NCBI GenBank assembly: GCA_019648995.1
Contig: BLXT01002349.1
Span: 336,863-357,440 of the forward strand
Direction: 5' to 3'
Source: Plakobranchus ocellatus
Lineage: Eukaryota; Mollusca; Gastropoda; Plakobranchidae
DNA length: 20,578 nucleotides
Positions 1 through 10,087 of the stretch are shown here, piece by piece. The notes under the pieces were generated by a model. The model made no database searches, was not told the origin of the DNA, and saw only the letters and a list, made by a program, of their open reading frames with translations. The first letter of the stretch is position 1, and every line of letters starts with the position of its first letter. The position numbers and the translations under genes are program-made.

Positions 1-330
1 GGGGGGGGGGGAGGTAGGGAGAAGGGGAGACGGACAATATGGCTAGAGATGACATAAAGCACATAATAGATAAGGGATGAATTACACGCACGACCAACGA
101 CCAGCCGACGAACTGATGGTGGAGGGAGACTGTGGACTCACCCTGGCCGGCACTCACACGAGAAGATGTTCAGCAGCTCACGCCGGGGCCCTTGCCGCCC
201 GGCTCACTATACTCGTATAGTTTAAAGCTCTGGACAGGTCATGGTGGACGTGGTGGTGGTGGTGGTGGTGGTAGAGGAGGGCAGGGTGCGTGTGCGAGGA
301 AAAGAACAATGAGTTCAAGTGACTGACTAA
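1..330. other. GC-rich segment with G run and GTG repeat; possible exon edge
   Basis: The window opens with a run of 11 G and then a GC-rich stretch, unlike the AT-rich DNA that follows from about 330. A (GTG)n run lies at 250-272. On the minus strand a good donor-like site, CCAGG|GTGAGT, lies at 142/141. No open frame here resembles a known protein; the minus-strand frame through the repeat gives a His run with stops on either side. It could be a non-coding exon (3' UTR of the PMCA gene or first exon of another gene), a CpG-rich promoter, or just repeat-rich DNA at a contig end. Confidence 0.3.
250..272 (+). repeat. (GTG)n microsatellite
   Basis: About seven and a half GTG units in the GC-rich left end of the window. 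Confidence 0.9.
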
Positions 331-2000
331 ACTAGGTCACTAGCTACACAAAATGGAAGAGCACTCAAGTCCAAGCAGTCCAGTGTAAGAGATACCAGAA
401 ACACAGCACATTATTCTCTCTCAACAAGAATGACCCGACTTCGGTCCTTTGAAAAAAAAATTCTGGAAGAATACGTATGACATTATAATACAACTAAGGC
501 AACAAAAAACTATGTCTACACAGCTACACAGCACGAGATATCCTTCAAATACCCGCCTTTATAGTTATTACAAATAAGGAATCAATTAATTTTTGTAACG
601 TCAAAATTTATGCTGCAATTTAACAATAAACGATAAAGTATTACGTAAAGCGACTTGCTTCCAAAGATTTTGGATAATTTTTTTTTTACTGATCAAGAAA
701 TGAAATACCACCAAAGGCAAAAACCCTTGATATTCATGCCGCAGTATCAACATTGTGTGTCTAGGCGGCGACATAGTTACTGTCAATCGAATCACAAATT
801 AGCAATATCGAAATAGAAACTTATAATATCCACACAAATTTAATGTCTTCTTGGAGTTCTCGTTTGAACGAGGTCAAAAGAAAAACAGGTGAAAACTGAA
901 GCTGCTGCTGTTAGGCAGCAACTAAGTGCGTGTTCTATACAACAGCTGTCAAAGTAGAGACTAGTGCGAGGGACGGACAGTGCAGCAGGCACAACCAAAG
1001 ACTATAGTAGGCTTTCACATCTGACACAGAAAGTACTAAGTCTATGTCATAAGCAATTTTTGTTTGCCTTAATAATCTTCACGTGTAGAAAAGCTGGGTA
1101 CCAAGTGAATTAGAGATCCTATTAAAGCAGTATTAGCTCTAGATGGTTGGGCTTGCATTTATTACCATCGTGAAAATATAAAGGGGTAAAAAGCCTTCCA
1201 CAGAGCACCTAAAAGTTTGACCCTGTAATGCATTATAACAAGGGAGTAGAAAAATTATAATGGAAAAAAAATGTTTTTAAATAAATAAGAACATTAAAAA
1301 ATTAATCAACAGAAATTAAAAGGGCTGCCCACGTTCAACAAAAAGACAATACACAAACACACTCAGACGAGTTTCACGACAACGAAGACAATCGATACTT
1401 CTTTTAAAGTGCTAAAGACTGAATGCGCACCCCTCCCAAAAAAAAACCTTTTCAATTATCACTGATCCTTGATTCGCTGAGTTTTGGAAGATAACTACTT
1501 TTTCTATAAAACTTACTACTTATTTTATTTCAGCCTTACACAACAGCTTACTCCAATAATCACATCTAGTATCCCAAAAAGTAAAACGCTGTTTGGGATG
1601 CGGAATGCACAAACTGCAAAATGGAGGCAGTCTTCATTGCTTTGCTATTTGTTATTTCATAGCGAGGACAGATATATGGAGTCTAAACAGCTTTCTGGGC
1701 CGTTCAACATTACAAGTTGTAAATGTGGTATCGAATCCCTCGAATGTCGTTAAATTGAGAATACTGAAAGAAAGATACAGTAGAAAATGATAGGGATAAA
1801 AGCAAAGTTTCTAGAGTGACATCTGAGATCTTCACAAGATAGGTTAATCGGTTATGTTTGGCAATTTTACAAATTAGTATTAAACACTATGCTTGCACTC
1901 CTTACTTTTAAAACGGTATGGTGCATGAAAATACAACAGTGATGGTTTAAAGCAGTATAAGGATGATGAACGGTTCCGGCTGCTGATATATTAAGTTCAT
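331..2000. other. AT-rich 3' flank of PMCA, no gene seen
   Basis: No frame in this stretch shows protein-like composition or similarity to a known family. It is 3' UTR, UTR intron or intergenic DNA for the PMCA gene. Apart from the candidate AATAAA signals, nothing structured was noticed. Confidence 0.6.
1158..1529 (-). promoter_or_regulatory. Candidate minus-strand polyadenylation signals
   Basis: Minus-strand AATAAA hexamers lie at 1524-1529 and 1158-1163, about 480 and 845 bases past the PMCA stop codon. Either could end an unspliced 3' UTR. In DNA this AT-rich such hexamers also occur by chance, and no U/GU-rich downstream element was convincingly placed. Confidence 0.25.
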
Positions 2001-2006
2001 TCTTAC
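2001..2006 (-). promoter_or_regulatory. Candidate splice donor directly after the stop codon
   Basis: The stop codon TAG is followed at once by GTAAGA, so TTTAG|GTAAGA is a near-ideal 5' splice site. Base composition drops to AT-rich right after it. If used, the 3' UTR begins in another exon to the left and the coding exon ends exactly with the stop. If it is not used, transcription simply continues into an unspliced 3' UTR. Confidence 0.45.
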
Positions 2007-2756
2007 CTAAATGACCGTCTCTACTTGCTTCGCTAAGTCAGGATAACTCAATGCATTCGGAGCATCAGCTGATGGGGAAGGGAAGGAGTCCTCGCGTGCG
2101 AGGGGCGGAACTGATCGGACAAGGGGGAGAGAAGGAGAAGAGTGTCCCCTCGGGGCAGAGTGGTTCGTGGATTCAGGCCTATTTGAGTGAGACTTCTCAT
2201 GATGGTTGCTACGTTTGGAGACTAAAGGGACACATTCATACGATTGACTCTTTGTTTTGGAATGGGGTGGTTGTTGGTAATGTTGGCGCTGCCGCTGCTG
2301 CTGGGTTTGGTGCTCGAGCTTTCTAGAGTTCCTGGAAATGGATGTGGATGTAGACAGCGTAGCCGGAGAGTAAGAGTAGTAAGTGGAGGAGTATGGTGTT
2401 GATTGGGCTTGGGTGTCAATACGAGCACTATTGCCGCGTGAGACTTGAGGACAAAAGTGAGGGAGCGAGGAATGGGATGGAGCTACCACGTGAGGGGAAG
2501 TGCTGGCCCGCAACAGGCGTGTTCCCTCTAAGTGGTCAGGGTCTCCCGGTTTCCCGGGTCCTCCAGAGCCGAGCGCGCCGCTGGTGTGGGAGCCACCACC
2601 AAAATGCGACGACCTCGCTCCATGATAACCATGGTAGCTACGAGACAGGCGCAGGCCAGGAAAGCCTGCGGGAAGATGATGCGCCTGTTGGCTACTCTGG
2701 CTGCGCTTCTCCTCTAAATCTTCCAGCATGGACCGGAACGCCCGGATTACACGGAG
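2007..2756 (-). CDS. PMCA exon J: last coding exon, long regulatory tail ending ETVI
   Basis: The exon has 249 codons plus a TAG stop. The acceptor is ATTAAAG|CTC and phase 0 joins exon I as LQQQ|LRVIRAFRSM. Residues 1-20 finish the calmodulin-binding region; Phe7 is 17 residues after the exon I Trp, the spacing of the two human calmodulin anchors. The remaining ~230 residues are low complexity: a Gly/His/Ser part (about 37-75), a Ser/Thr/Tyr part (about 117-142), a Gln-rich part (about 150-162), then Ser/Pro/His to the end. The last four residues, ETVI, fit a class I PDZ ligand, as do the ETSV and ETSL ends of vertebrate b-type PMCAs. The exon is clearly richer in GC than its introns, as expected for coding DNA. 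The tail is much longer than in vertebrate b forms. Long antisense open frames here are shadows. Confidence 0.92.
   Translation of the reverse strand, partial: LRVIRAFRSMLEDLEEKRSQSSQQAHHLPAGFPGLRLSRSYHGYHGARSSHFGGGSHTSGALGSGGPGKPGDPDHLEGTRLLRASTSPHVVAPSHSSLPHFCPQVSRGNSARIDTQAQSTPYSSTYYSYSPATLSTSTSISRNSRKLEHQTQQQRQRQHYQQPPHSKTKSQSYECVPLVSKRSNHHEKSHSNRPESTNHSAPRGHSSPSLPLVRSVPPLAREDSFPSPSADAPNALSYPDLAKQVETVI
2010..2021 (-). other. C-terminal PDZ-binding motif codons (ETVI)
   Basis: The codons GAG ACG GTC ATT precede the TAG stop. Thr at -2 and a hydrophobic last residue are the class I PDZ consensus. Vertebrate PMCA b variants use the same kind of terminus to bind membrane scaffolds. Its presence supports this as a true protein end rather than intron read-through. 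Confidence 0.75.
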
Positions 2757-2765
2757 CTTTAATCG

Positions 2766-2787
2766 AATCAAAATAAAATAAAATAAA
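2766..2787 (+). repeat. (AAAAT)n pentanucleotide repeat beside the exon J acceptor
   Basis: About four units of AAAAT on the plus strand read as TTTTA on the transcribed strand and form the T-rich tract of the exon J splice acceptor. Confidence 0.8.
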
Positions 2788-5700
2788 GGAGCATTTTGTC
2801 AAAAGAAAAGTCGGGTTGAGTAGAAGTCATTGTAAAAGTAATGCACGAAGTAGTTCGACAGAAAGGACAGGGTGGATTGGTTGAAAAGTGGAAGACCCCA
2901 AAAACAAAAGAGAAAGGGCGTAATCAACAAGAAATTGAACAAACGGGGTGTTTGAAAAAGAATTGTAGATTAAAACATAGTCGAAAGAGAGGCAGAAGGG
3001 GTAAAAAATATAAAGGGCAGCACAATTGGCAGTCAGTCGATATTTGAGATGAAGAAAAGGAAGTGGGGCGAATGTTTAAATTTGCATAAAAGATATTGCA
3101 GTGTGTTTGTATGTGTTGTCAGTGTCATTTTGGGATGGGGGAGGGAGGGGAGGGATTAAAAAAAAAAAAAAAGCATAAAGTCATGGTGGTAATATTGAAA
3201 GTAAATCTGAAAAGTAAAGTAACAGAAATCTGAAAAATGAAGAGAAAAAAGCAATACATATAATAGCATGCGATTTATATCGCCGATTTTATAAATGTTC
3301 GTAAATCTATATTTTGTTAGAGAAACACATTTTAAACGAATTCCATTTAATGAGGCCTGTATTATTCAAATAACAAAGCTATGCTCAAAATTTTCCAAAC
3401 AATTTTCGAAATAGGACTTACGCTTAGACCGAACATGCTCCAAAATTAAAACCTTGCATTCAGTTATTATCAGGGTTAGACTCTGCATGCCATTAAATAT
3501 AACCTAGATTCACAATAGAATTTTTATTGCGGTATGTACAGAGATTAATTTTTTCGTTTCCACAAAGAAGTAATTATTGCAGAAAAAGAAAGTCCCATCA
3601 GCAAATTCACATATTTCGAATTCATTTTGATTTGTGGATTCAGTGGCAGTTCCTGAACATACACAGAGCGTACGAGCAAATTGTATGTCTTGAGGAAACT
3701 ATTGTTTGTGCCGTGAGCCCATTCACTATTTTGGTAATCTTGGGCTTTTGAGAGCCGAGCAGTGTAGATAAATCCGCAATATAAAGCCCCTACAGGTTTC
3801 AGGGCGAATTCGCCTCAGGATGAAGGTAAGACTGTGCAAAGTATTGAGTTAAGAACTACATCAGTTGAGCGAGTCTTATTTGGGAAATAGCACATCTACG
3901 ATATGACTGAGGTCGTGGAATTTACAGATAAGTTATATCCTAATTGGTAGGCATGGAACGAGTTCAGGTAGGTGGAAAGGACAACTTTTTTTAACTTGAC
4001 AAAGTATTCTACATCGAGCCAGGTTACAATTACACAAGAATCTTCATTGTTGACGGCTAACAGACATTGCCCACAGGGCAAGATTTAGACTGAGGCGTTA
4101 TTTGCTGGTATCCTCGAGATCAGTTTTTCTGCGAGCATTTAGGAATTGTTGAGTCAGAATGCAATGATTCTTTTAGCTTCAGTAATCATCTGTGAATCTC
4201 TCTTTCATATCTAAAATGGCCAAACTTAGCTTGCTCAAATGGGTTATTACCAAACCCACGCATAGGTGATGAAAGCTTACACAAGTTTTTGTTTTAAGAG
4301 AGACAAAAAGAAAAATTCAAGTTCAGCCAAGCCCCTTTATATTTTGCGAAGAACATACTCTTTCTTTTAAATAAAATTTGTTCATTACAAACTATGTGCC
4401 TGATTAGTAACATAATTTTTTTTTATCATATTGAGCTCTGTTAATATTGTATTCTAACGTTTCTCCAAAAAAAAAAAGAAAAAAAAAAGCCATAATGGGC
4501 CAATCTGAATGTAAACATGACGCTTTCCACTGAAAAGCGATAGCAACGCACTATTGACATCAAAAGACTGCTTAATGGGCTCTTTGTACTACGTGAATGA
4601 CAGAAACTCAGCTGTCTGTGGTACTGCACGACAGCTCCACGCGAGGCCCAAGATATCGTAAGATATCGCTGTGAGAAAAATCTTGATCTAAAATGCACAA
4701 CAGGTAAATGAAGGAAAAAAATCAAATTGCATAAATCTGATTTCAAGACAGCTGCCAGTTTCATTTCAGATTATTTTCAAATGGAAGCAGTCTGTGGCGT
4801 GTTCTCAAAAATGGCCAAATCATCGGTGACAAGTGTAATCTTCAAATGACAACCAAGTGACACAGCAACCACATGTGAGCTAAATATGAAGAGAGGTTTG
4901 TCTCTATAGGAAATTTACAACTGCGATTCTACACATTTATGTGTAGCCCAGGCCAAAGAAATTTCTATTTAATGGCAGTAATTTTTACATCAGATATCCA
5001 GAAAAGTCCATGCAACCTCTACATTCTCATTCGCGGAGGAAAGGATAGGAGAGGGGGGGAGTTAGATTGAAAAAGAATCAGACAAATGATGGTGCTCCAA
5101 AAGTAATAAAGATAACTGAAGCAAACATACAAGACAACAGTTTTGTTGGTCCTTGATTTTTTAAGCCAAAATTTACGATGGAAAAGATTTCTTGAAAGAA
5201 TAAGGAACATGTTTTAATAGAACCTGAGTTATCTTGAAGTTCAGTAAGAAATGCAACGATATTAAACAATCATCAAGGCTACACGAAGAACATAAGCACA
5301 AGTATACAGAAGCTGGCCGATTTATATGTGGGGTTGATATGACACACCTACTGTGTTTTCAATTGTTTCTGTTTGATTCTTATCTTGCAGTTTTAATATA
5401 ATTTAATATAGCCTTTTGCTCATTCCCTTCTAGCTTAATATTTTCACTTGCAGTGTTTCTTCTGCTTTGCTCAGACAAGAAAATTAAGCAGAGAGATCAA
5501 GTTCAACAGTTTTCCATGAATCTGAATAAAGGAATATAATGACAGAGGCTTTGAACAACTGAAATGATTGTGAACAGCGAAGAACAACAAGTACGTGACT
5601 GATGTTGAGATATAAAGTAATGGTATGAACACAAAAGCAAATGCAATGAAACTACTGAAAGTACCAATCATGGGTTTTATTGGAAGTATCAGGAAAACAA

Positions 5701-6413
5701 AACTCGATCATCATAAGAAGAGTGACCAGAGGGATTCAGAAGTTGGTTGTTAAATGTGTATTTGTATTAGACATGTGGTACTTGTACTCGCAGAAAATCC
5801 ATGAAGTGATTTCTATTTAAAAAAACAAAAAACAAAAAAAAAACCAACAAAAAAAAACTTTGTTAATATCCCTCAAAGAAATTACATTTCTTCTGAATTA
5901 TCTCTCATGGGGAAGGAGGGGAAACAATGTGACAGAGGGAAAAGGAAGAGACGTGAACATAAGAGCGGAAGACAAGAGACATTAATTTTGGAGAAACTAT
6001 CCGTTTATTGCAAGAGGGGGATCCCCAACCTTGCATCACGTGTCACATGAGCCTTGCAGACAAAGAAAACAAGCAGCCAGCAATAGTTTTGATTCCACAT
6101 CCTTGCAGATTAACGCCAGGCAGGCTCACAACGAACGCCACAGGAAGGGGATTAGCCCTGAATCAAACACAAATACACACTCACACAAGAAAATACAAAT
6201 TGAAACATTTTTTTTTTAAATGACTCTAGGGGGAACACAATCCTCTACAAAGAATAAAGAAAAATAAATTTTTAAAAGGACATTGAGTACAAAAGATAAC
6301 ATTCAGAGATATATCCATGTGATTAATGCATAAAAATTATAAATATATGAAAATCATGTACAAACAAAACTGAAATGTATAATCAGGCCACCAAAACTAA
6401 AACAAATAATAAC

Positions 6414-6414
<1 letters not shown>

Positions 6415-6453
<39 letters not shown>
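6415..6453 (+). repeat. Poly(A) tract of 39 bases
   Basis: An unbroken A run, much longer than the other homopolymers in the window. It could be the tail of an old retroposed copy on the plus strand, but the DNA to its left shows no recognisable SINE or processed-transcript body, so it may be a simple slippage tract. Confidence 0.9.
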
Positions 6454-6454
<1 letters not shown>

Positions 6455-8272
6455 ATATAGAAGAAAAGGCATAAGATAGAAAGTATGGAGTAAACGTCCT
6501 GGAAAAAAAAATGAATCAAAATGCAGTAATTTGAAATGAGAGCAAAATGTAAAAACAAAAATGTACATTGATATAAAACATTTACATTATTTCATTGGAA
6601 CGGATTACCAAAAGACCAATGTAGAAGTACTAAGCACACTTTATTTAAACCACAAAACTTAAGCCAGCTAAAAAAATCGCTTCAGCAAGCAATCTGCTCT
6701 TTTAAATAATATTAGAAATGAACCCGTTTTTGCTATTGTGAAATTCAAACAGGAATTATTCCAATAGGAAATGGTAGGAGTGTAAAGATATCCCTAAGAG
6801 TCAGATTATTTATTGTAAGGCCTGGTAAAAGGGGAAATATTACCTGCACCATATAAAAAACAATAAAGAGTACGCTACAAGGTCCTGAAAGTAAACAACC
6901 TTCTAGTTTGGTTTCAAACACCCTAAGTTTCCCATAACACATCTCTGCAGCGAGTAAAGGCATATTTGCCTTCTTATAAATTATTCAAAGTCCACATGCA
7001 GGAATGAAGGAAGGCTGCCAGCTTTTTGACAATAACAGGTAGTTTTCTGCAGTACAGATTGAAGTCTATTATCAAGGATATGAGACAGGGACAAAGGTCA
7101 AAAGGGAAGCAATATGTTAAAACAATCACGGTCTGCCCCAGTCTCATAGTGATAAGGCCTTCTTAAGGCAAGTGATGCTAACGCTACAAGGCAGTTTTTG
7201 GTGTTAATATTGAGTTAGTCTCAATAACAATACACTCCTTTCACACAAATCACATCAGGGAGATTACAAGGGGCAATCACTAATGAACAGACAGCATGAA
7301 GTAAATACAGGACATTTTGCAGCTGCGGGGATCCCATGCTTTGCACTTTTTAGCACTGGGTTCAATGCCTTACATTCTGGATGCATAGCTTGACAAACAA
7401 CTTCAATGTTATAGAATGTGCCATACTATGCACTGCAACTGCAATTCTATACATATGCACACCACACACAAAATGTTACAATCATATTAATGCCTTTTAA
7501 TTTGAATAGGTAAGAGAAAGTGGAGTAGAAGTATTCTATTTTCTGAAACTGAGTTATCATGAAATGACCAACTTAGCATTCACTAATACGAAAAAAAAAA
7601 CTTCATCCATGTAAGCTCTCCAAAACAGAGAAAGCACCCTTCATGCAAGACTTTAAAGTCGCAAGTCTGTTGCTTTGATAAAGACTGGAATGGTGAATGC
7701 TCTCATAGAATTATTCAAACAGTAAACAATTTTTTTTTAATTTTTTGAGGCTTTAATAAAGACTGGTTCATTATCAAACAGAGCAACCAGAACACCAATG
7801 AAATAGGAACTAAAAATATTTACCAAAGCTATTCAAAAATTCTGTAGAACATTGCAAGGAAAGACTAGGAAGCTTTTACATAAACTAGTAAGGCAATTTC
7901 AAAGCCATTATATTCAAAGCAAAACCAAATCATTGCCAGGAGCCACAGCTCTTAAAGCCTTAAGGTACAAGACTAAAAAGCTAGATCCAAACAACAACTT
8001 TTAAATCAACGACAAGTTTTAATAGCTTTGGAAAAAAAAAACCACTTCAATGAAAGACACCATTTGCCTCAATAGAACTACTCAGTGATACATCAACTTC
8101 AAACTTGAGCTCCCTTGTCCAAAAAAAAAAAAAAACAACCACAGAATGCTTTTTCATCAAAAATAATTTGTGTATATATACATTTTTTTTTTCCTGCATG
8201 ATCCAAGATTTATCTCTTTACATAACCATCAACAGCACCCTAGAGAATTTGTAAAACACAACACCAATACCA

Positions 8273-8320
8273 AAGTAATCAAGCTTGTCTTGTGTGCATA
8301 TCAAGTAATCAAGCTTGTCT
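8273..8320 (+). repeat. Two-copy direct repeat, 30-base period
   Basis: The 18-mer AAGTAATCAAGCTTGTCT occurs at 8273-8290 and again, identical, at 8303-8320, separated by 12 bases. It is probably a local duplication. Confidence 0.85.
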
Positions 8321-9919
8321 AATACGGCAACCACCAGGCAACACTGACACTTTAAGCTAGTAGCCATGGTGCACATAACCAGATACACCCCTACTGGGCA
8401 GTATACAGACACTAATGTGATGCAGGCCTGCTCAGTCGTTAGTAGTTATATTAACAAATATAACACCAATACCTGAAGCCTCTGGAAAAAATGAAGGAGT
8501 GTTTTGTTAGGTAACTGCACAAGAAGAAGTCCTGAAAATCTAACAATCAAACTCAATGACCTGAAGCAAAATAAACATAACTAAATTGCCTGATAGCCCT
8601 ACCACCTCCCCAAGAGGTCTATAGTTGTGAAAAAAGATTATTTCTTTCTAAGGTGCTGAAAATAATTATACATCATATGTAAAATGATTAACAACTAATT
8701 ATGACTGATATTTATTATAGATCAATATGTTGTGCCAAAGTGGTTTAACATTAGAAAATCAAAACATTTTAGGGCAAACTAACCCTTCCTGCTGAAAATT
8801 AAAGCTGACTTTAAATATTAATTGTGTCATTGTAGACACCAACAATCTGTCCAGATGTCATCAATACATAATTTAATGTGACACAATTTTGAGCCACACA
8901 CCACAACAAATTCATACTGACTATGATAAGGGTGACTACTAGTGCTCAGAAAGAGATGGGCGCTCCTACTCTACGTCCAAAAAGCAGCCCAGAAACAAAT
9001 CTACAGCCTCATAGATTGAACAAATTACAGGAGGCAATAATGCCTTCTCTGAACACTTGTAAGCACACAAAGAAAAGAGAGAGTATACACAGCATGACAG
9101 CTGTTTGAAACCACCGTCTAGAGCCACAAAACAACCACACAAGTGACAAAATGTCCATGATGTTAAACTAATCCGCATTGTTGCTAAGTCTGATCAGATG
9201 CAAATATCCAAGACTAACATTTCAGTGGGACCAGACTTTGTGCAAAGAAATTTTAATACAAAAAAGCTGAATCATAAAGTAATGAATCTGTGGAATCGCT
9301 AATCAGATGAAGCAAAAGAAGAGAGAAGAAATCGTTGCCGAGGCAAAAAAAAATGTATCAAGAGAAGGTTGCCGGCAAAAAGGTCAGAGCACAAAAAGGA
9401 GTAAAAAATTTAGAACAACAAAAATGAAAAGCTCTTGACTAGGTCTAAATACAGAGATCAACCTATCACTGTGTGCCCCTCAAGCTAGAGTTTCTAATTC
9501 TTTCACTACAAAACATACAGACGCAGCAGCAAGGAGCAAACATGTGATGTAAATAGCATTTCTCCTTTTTTTTTTTTTTAATGACAAAGAGCTAGGGAAG
9601 AATATGATGTTGCTGCTGCAATCTGATCTTTTCTCTAAAAAAAACAAATACAAAATAAAAGGGAGAAATAACTAACAAACAAACACAAAGGTGTTGTTAA
9701 CTCTAGAACCAGTGTTGATTTTAAACTAAATAAATTTTGGAATTCTATAAACTGTGCAAGTCATGTCTTTGAGAAGGTTGAAGAAGAGGTGATGAGCCTC
9801 AAGAGATTTAATCATGATTTTTGGTACACTGAAAGCAGCATTATTGCAGATAAAGGAAGAGTAAGAGGAGGAGCAGGATGAAGCAACAACATTGATAAGA
9901 TGGACAGCCTAAGCCTTAC

Positions 9920-10087
9920 CTGCTGCTGAAGTCTAGTGAGGCCTCGCACCCACAAGATCTGGCCACGCCCACTAACAGGGTCGTCTACTCTGTCATCAAT
10001 TTCGTGATCTTCCTCCTCCTCCTCCTTGGCCTTACGCTGGCACCACTTAGGTGGTTTCAGATGGTGGTCAGGGATTAAAGTCACCAG
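9920..10087 (-). CDS. PMCA exon I: cytosolic tail start, first half of calmodulin site
   Basis: The exon has 168 bases, 56 codons, phase 0 (acceptor CCATTAG|CTG, donor CAGCAG|GTAAGG). It encodes LVTLIPDHHLKPPKWCQRKA, where the chain leaves the membrane, an acidic run (KEEEEEDHEIDDRVDD), then GRGQILWVRGLTRLQQQ. The last part is the N-terminal half of the PMCA calmodulin-binding/autoinhibitory region, corresponding to GQILWFRGLNRIQTQ in human pumps. The Trp, about residue 467 of the partial protein, matches the first hydrophobic anchor for calmodulin. The exon ends at the position used for alternative splicing (site C) in vertebrate PMCA genes. The codon run CAG CAG CAG sits right at the donor. 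Confidence 0.97.

Larger units (their letters stand above)
2757..9919 (-). other. Intron I/J (7.2 kb) at PMCA splice site C
   Basis: The donor is CAGCAG|GTAAGG at the right end and the acceptor ATTAAAG|CTC at the left. The intron is AT-rich, with long A or T runs including a 39-base A tract at 6415-6453, a short 30-base-period repeat at 8273-8320, and a 10-base palindrome (GGGGATCCCC) near 6018. Vertebrate genes carry alternative site C exons in the matching intron. I looked for a minus-strand frame starting with a calmodulin-site-like RV(I/V)xAF stretch and found none besides exon J, but an exon diverged in sequence could be missed. No other gene was recognised. Confidence 0.85.

Noticed and set aside
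132..326. Plus-strand frame with a Gly run
   Set aside because: The Gly run is only the GTG repeat in another frame; no domain or family similarity and no supporting splice or promoter signals.
1730..1750. tRNA B-box-like string GGTATCGAATCC
   Set aside because: Has an extra base against the B-box consensus and no A box or cloverleaf around it; not enough for a tRNA or SINE call.
2051..2776. Long plus-strand open frames across this interval
   Set aside because: They lie antisense to PMCA exon J, whose minus-strand frame has clear family similarity. They are shadows of its GC-rich coding sequence.
4441..4764. 107-codon minus-strand frame inside intron I/J
   Set aside because: Ends in Phe-rich sequence from an A/T run, has no family similarity, and is not flanked by convincing splice sites in phase with the PMCA exons.
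6383..6568. Minus-strand frame rich in Phe
   Set aside because: Created by the 39-base poly(A) tract read as poly(T).
8966..9178. Minus-strand 70-codon frame considered as an alternative site C exon
   Set aside because: Cys-rich, with no calmodulin-site continuation or PMCA tail similarity.
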